Assembly: GCA_030442055.1 (NCBI GenBank)
Contig: JAUJEB010000014.1
Coordinates: forward strand, 1 to 64,000
Origin: Agaribacillus aureus
GTDB taxonomy: Bacteria; Bacteroidota; Bacteroidia; Cytophagales; Cyclobacteriaceae
DNA length: 64,000 nt
Direction: 5' to 3'
Numbering within the stretch: the first letter of the stretch is position 1; each line of letters starts with the position of its first letter. Made by a program: the position numbers and the translations under genes. The notes below the pieces were generated by a model. That model was not told the DNA's origin. It made no database searches and saw only the letters and a list, made by a program, of their open reading frames with translations. This document shows positions 62,028-64,000 of the stretch, piece by piece.

Positions 62028-64000
62028 CTATTCCCCTGTCCCCTTTTGACCATTTGCGGCTTTATACTCCGTAGGTGTCATGCCATATTGTTTTTGAAAG
62101 CTCTTCCTAAAGTGTTTCAGGTCATTAAAACCTGAACTATAGGCAGCATCTGAAATATTGTATTTCCCGGTTTGCAGCATTTGCGCAGCTCTTTTTAACC
62201 TAACGGAGCGAATAAACTGACTAATGGAGTAGCCTGTCAAGGCCTTCAGTTTCCGGTATAAAGTGGGCTGGCTCATACCCATTTCTCCAAGCATATCCTG
62301 CGTTGTAAAGGTGGGGCTGTTTAGGTTTTGTTCCACTATTTTCACGGCGCTCCTGAGAAATTCCTCTTCCCCATCTCCGCCCGGTATTTCCGAAGGTTGC
62401 AGGATGATCTGCTTTTTAAAATACTGCATCAGTTTCGACCTGTTTTTCAACAGGCTATTCACTTTGGCTTTTAGTATCTCAGGGTTGAAGGGTTTGCCAA
62501 TATAATCATCTGCGCCAGTTTTGATGCCCGTCATCTGACTTTCAGAAGCTGTTTTGGCGGTAAGTAAAATAATAGGAATATGAGACGTTTTCACGTCATT
62601 TTTAATACGACGGCAAAACTCGATACCATCCATTTCAGGCATCATAATATCACTGATAATGACATCGGGAATTAAACGATTGACCTTATCCAGCCCCTCA
62701 TTTCCATCCTTTGCTTCAACCACGTCAAAATCTTTATCAAACAGCGTTTTTAAGTAGTATCTCAAATCGACGTTATCTTCCACCAACATCATTACGTTTG
62801 TGTCCGGGTGAACACTACTTTGCGTGGAGACTTCCTGGTTATGCTCAAAGTCATGCAAATAATCCCGGTCTCCGTCGCGATCGGTGACAGCCTTTTCGTC
62901 AGAATCTTCTACCACCTGGTAATTATCAAGTTGGCGAAACCAGCTATCGTCAGCAGGCAAGCGCACAATGAATTTGCTTCCTTTTCCCAATACGCTTTCG
63001 ACCTGAATTGTGCCGCTGTGTAACGTTACTAACCGCTTTACCAATGCTAATCCGACACCTGATCCGGTATTATTGTCAATACTATCTTTAGCCTGGTAAA
63101 ACCGGTCAAATATACGGTGGGTATCGCCGGGAGCAATCCCTTTCCCATTATCTGCCACCACAATTTCAAAATATTCACCTTGATTAACCGGAGCTCGCAG
63201 GGTAACCGTAACCTTTTCCTTTTCAGGGGAAAACTTAATGGCATTTGACAAGAGGTTGTAGCAGATCGTTTCAATCTTTTCCCTGTCAAAGTAAAGGTAA
63301 AAAATGGGAACATTATGAAGGAAGCTAAATACCAGTTTCTTTTCATTGGCGGGGTCATCAAATGAGTCAAAGACCTCCTTACAAAATTTAATAATATCGG
63401 ATTTACTGATCTTTAAAACCATATTTTCGGTTTCAACTTTCCGGAATTCCAGGAGTTGATTTACCAACTTTAACAACCGGTTTACGCTTCTTGACATTAG
63501 CCGGTATTTGTCTTTGGCAAAATTGCTGGAGTTTTCCAAAGACATCAGGTCCTGGAGAGGTCCTTTGATCAGCGTAAGCGGTGTTCTGAGCTCATGTGAG
63601 ATATTAGTAAAAAACCTTAACTTCAGATCATTAAGTTCGAGCTCTTTTTCCCTTTGAAATTTTATCAGCTTTAATCTGTTACGAAGGTTGTTTTGTAAAA
63701 TGATCGTTCGTAACATAAAAAATATTATAAGCAGCACCACAATGAAATAGGATGTATAGGCCCACCAGGTTTTCCACGGCGCGGGCATGATGTCAAGCTT
63801 CATACTTATTCCCTGCTCATTCCAGTAGCCATCTCCATTCGCAGCACTTACTTTTACCTCATATTCACCGCCGGAAAGGTTATTAATGGCTATTGACCGT
63901 TGTGTTCCTATATTTATCCAATCATCGTGGTAACCTTCTATTTTATACTTGTAAAGGAGGTTATTATTGGCTGTAAAATCAAAGGAGGAAAATTCCAGCG
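62028..64000 (-). CDS. Hybrid two-component system regulator (Y_Y_Y sensor, kinase, receiver, AraC HTH), partial
   Basis: The gene continues past the right edge; no start is visible. The rightmost 200 bp encode the end of a Y_Y_Y domain (NNLLYKYKIEGYHDDWINIG, YEVKVSAANGDGYW). A membrane helix follows (YTSYFIVVLLIIFFML), then HisKA with TNISHELRTPLTL, an HATPase with NLLSNAIKFSPEK, DNGKGIA and GVGLALVKRLV, a receiver with VEDNVDLRYYL, DVIISDIMMPEMDG (phospho-Asp) and TAKTASE, and a C-terminal AraC-type HTH (LGEMGMSQPTLYRKLKALTG, AAYSSGFNDLKHFRKSF). These one-protein systems (HTCS) usually control adjacent polysaccharide-use loci; none is visible in this window. Confidence 0.95.
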   Translation of the reverse strand, partial: LEFSSFDFTANNNLLYKYKIEGYHDDWINIGTQRSIAINNLSGGEYEVKVSAANGDGYWNEQGISMKLDIMPAPWKTWWAYTSYFIVVLLIIFFMLRTIILQNNLRNRLKLIKFQREKELELNDLKLRFFTNISHELRTPLTLIKGPLQDLMSLENSSNFAKDKYRLMSRSVNRLLKLVNQLLEFRKVETENMVLKISKSDIIKFCKEVFDSFDDPANEKKLVFSFLHNVPIFYLYFDREKIETICYNLLSNAIKFSPEKEKVTVTLRAPVNQGEYFEIVVADNGKGIAPGDTHRIFDRFYQAKDSIDNNTGSGVGLALVKRLVTLHSGTIQVESVLGKGSKFIVRLPADDSWFRQLDNYQVVEDSDEKAVTDRDGDRDYLHDFEHNQEVSTQSSVHPDTNVMMLVEDNVDLRYYLKTLFDKDFDVVEAKDGNEGLDKVNRLIPDVIISDIMMPEMDGIEFCRRIKNDVKTSHIPIILLTAKTASESQMTGIKTGADDYIGKPFNPEILKAKVNSLLKNRSKLMQYFKKQIILQPSEIPGGDGEEEFLRSAVKIVEQNLNSPTFTTQDMLGEMGMSQPTLYRKLKALTGYSISQFIRSVRLKRAAQMLQTGKYNISDAAYSSGFNDLKHFRKSFQKQYGMTPTEYKAANGQKGTGE

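Overview
The window reads as chromosomal DNA of a Bacteroidota bacterium, most likely of the Cytophagales/Fulvivirga type. Evidence: low-to-moderate GC, many Sec-exported proteins and lipoproteins, PD40-OmpA, DUF2911, DUF547 and ORF6N families, TPR-type histidine kinases, a hybrid one-protein two-component regulator with a Y_Y_Y sensor, and a very long repetitive Ig-like surface protein of the kind usually exported by type IX secretion. The lineage is inferred from gene families, not from an rRNA. No rRNA, tRNA, CRISPR array, transposase or integrase was seen.

Region by region. 1-2852 (minus): 5' part of a huge exported protein built of tandem 175-residue (525 bp) units. 3141-10187 (minus): compact four-gene operon for a protein with three TIR-like modules, an nSTAND P-loop ATPase with membrane anchor, coiled coil and WD40 propeller, a TPR-plus-outer-membrane-barrel protein, and a repeat lipoprotein; this is the best candidate for an undescribed system. 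10314-20919 (minus): MFS-HEAT-cNMP fusion, OmpH/Skp-like chaperone, M49-like metallopeptidase lipoprotein, MATE exporter, membrane histidine kinase, DUF547-barrel fusion. 21125-28105: molybdopterin genes moaA, moaC, moaE and moaD, with a TPR histidine kinase and a gene-poor stretch holding two tiny acidic exported peptides lying between moaA and moaC.

28266-35032: PD40-OmpA protein, an unknown coiled-coil membrane protein, 3-methyladenine glycosylase, DUF2911 protein, 1-Cys peroxiredoxin, and a metallo-beta-lactamase/double-rhodanese sulfur-metabolism protein. 35554-42867: unknown duplicated-domain exported protein, then a TetR-adaptor-RND-TolC efflux operon with a palindromic operator candidate. 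42989-48778: uracil-DNA glycosylase, ORF6N protein, a RadC/JAB gene broken at a striking perfect palindrome, a TPR-CHAT protein and a small secreted protein.

49050-55635: GCS2-like ligase with CBS domains translationally coupled to a succinylglutamate desuccinylase/aspartoacylase-like hydrolase, DUF2267, an APH-fold kinase, a frameshifted DUF2953-like gene next to a GerW/YtfJ gene (the same pair is adjacent in Bacillus), and a small membrane protein. 55833-60346: two tandem arylsulfotransferase-like paralogues, a tiny membrane protein and a membrane-anchored sulfotransferase, probably a sulfation module. 60368-64000 (minus): AAA-type small kinase (partner half of the APH gene 6 kb away), a calcium/sodium exchanger and the 3' part of a hybrid two-component regulator.
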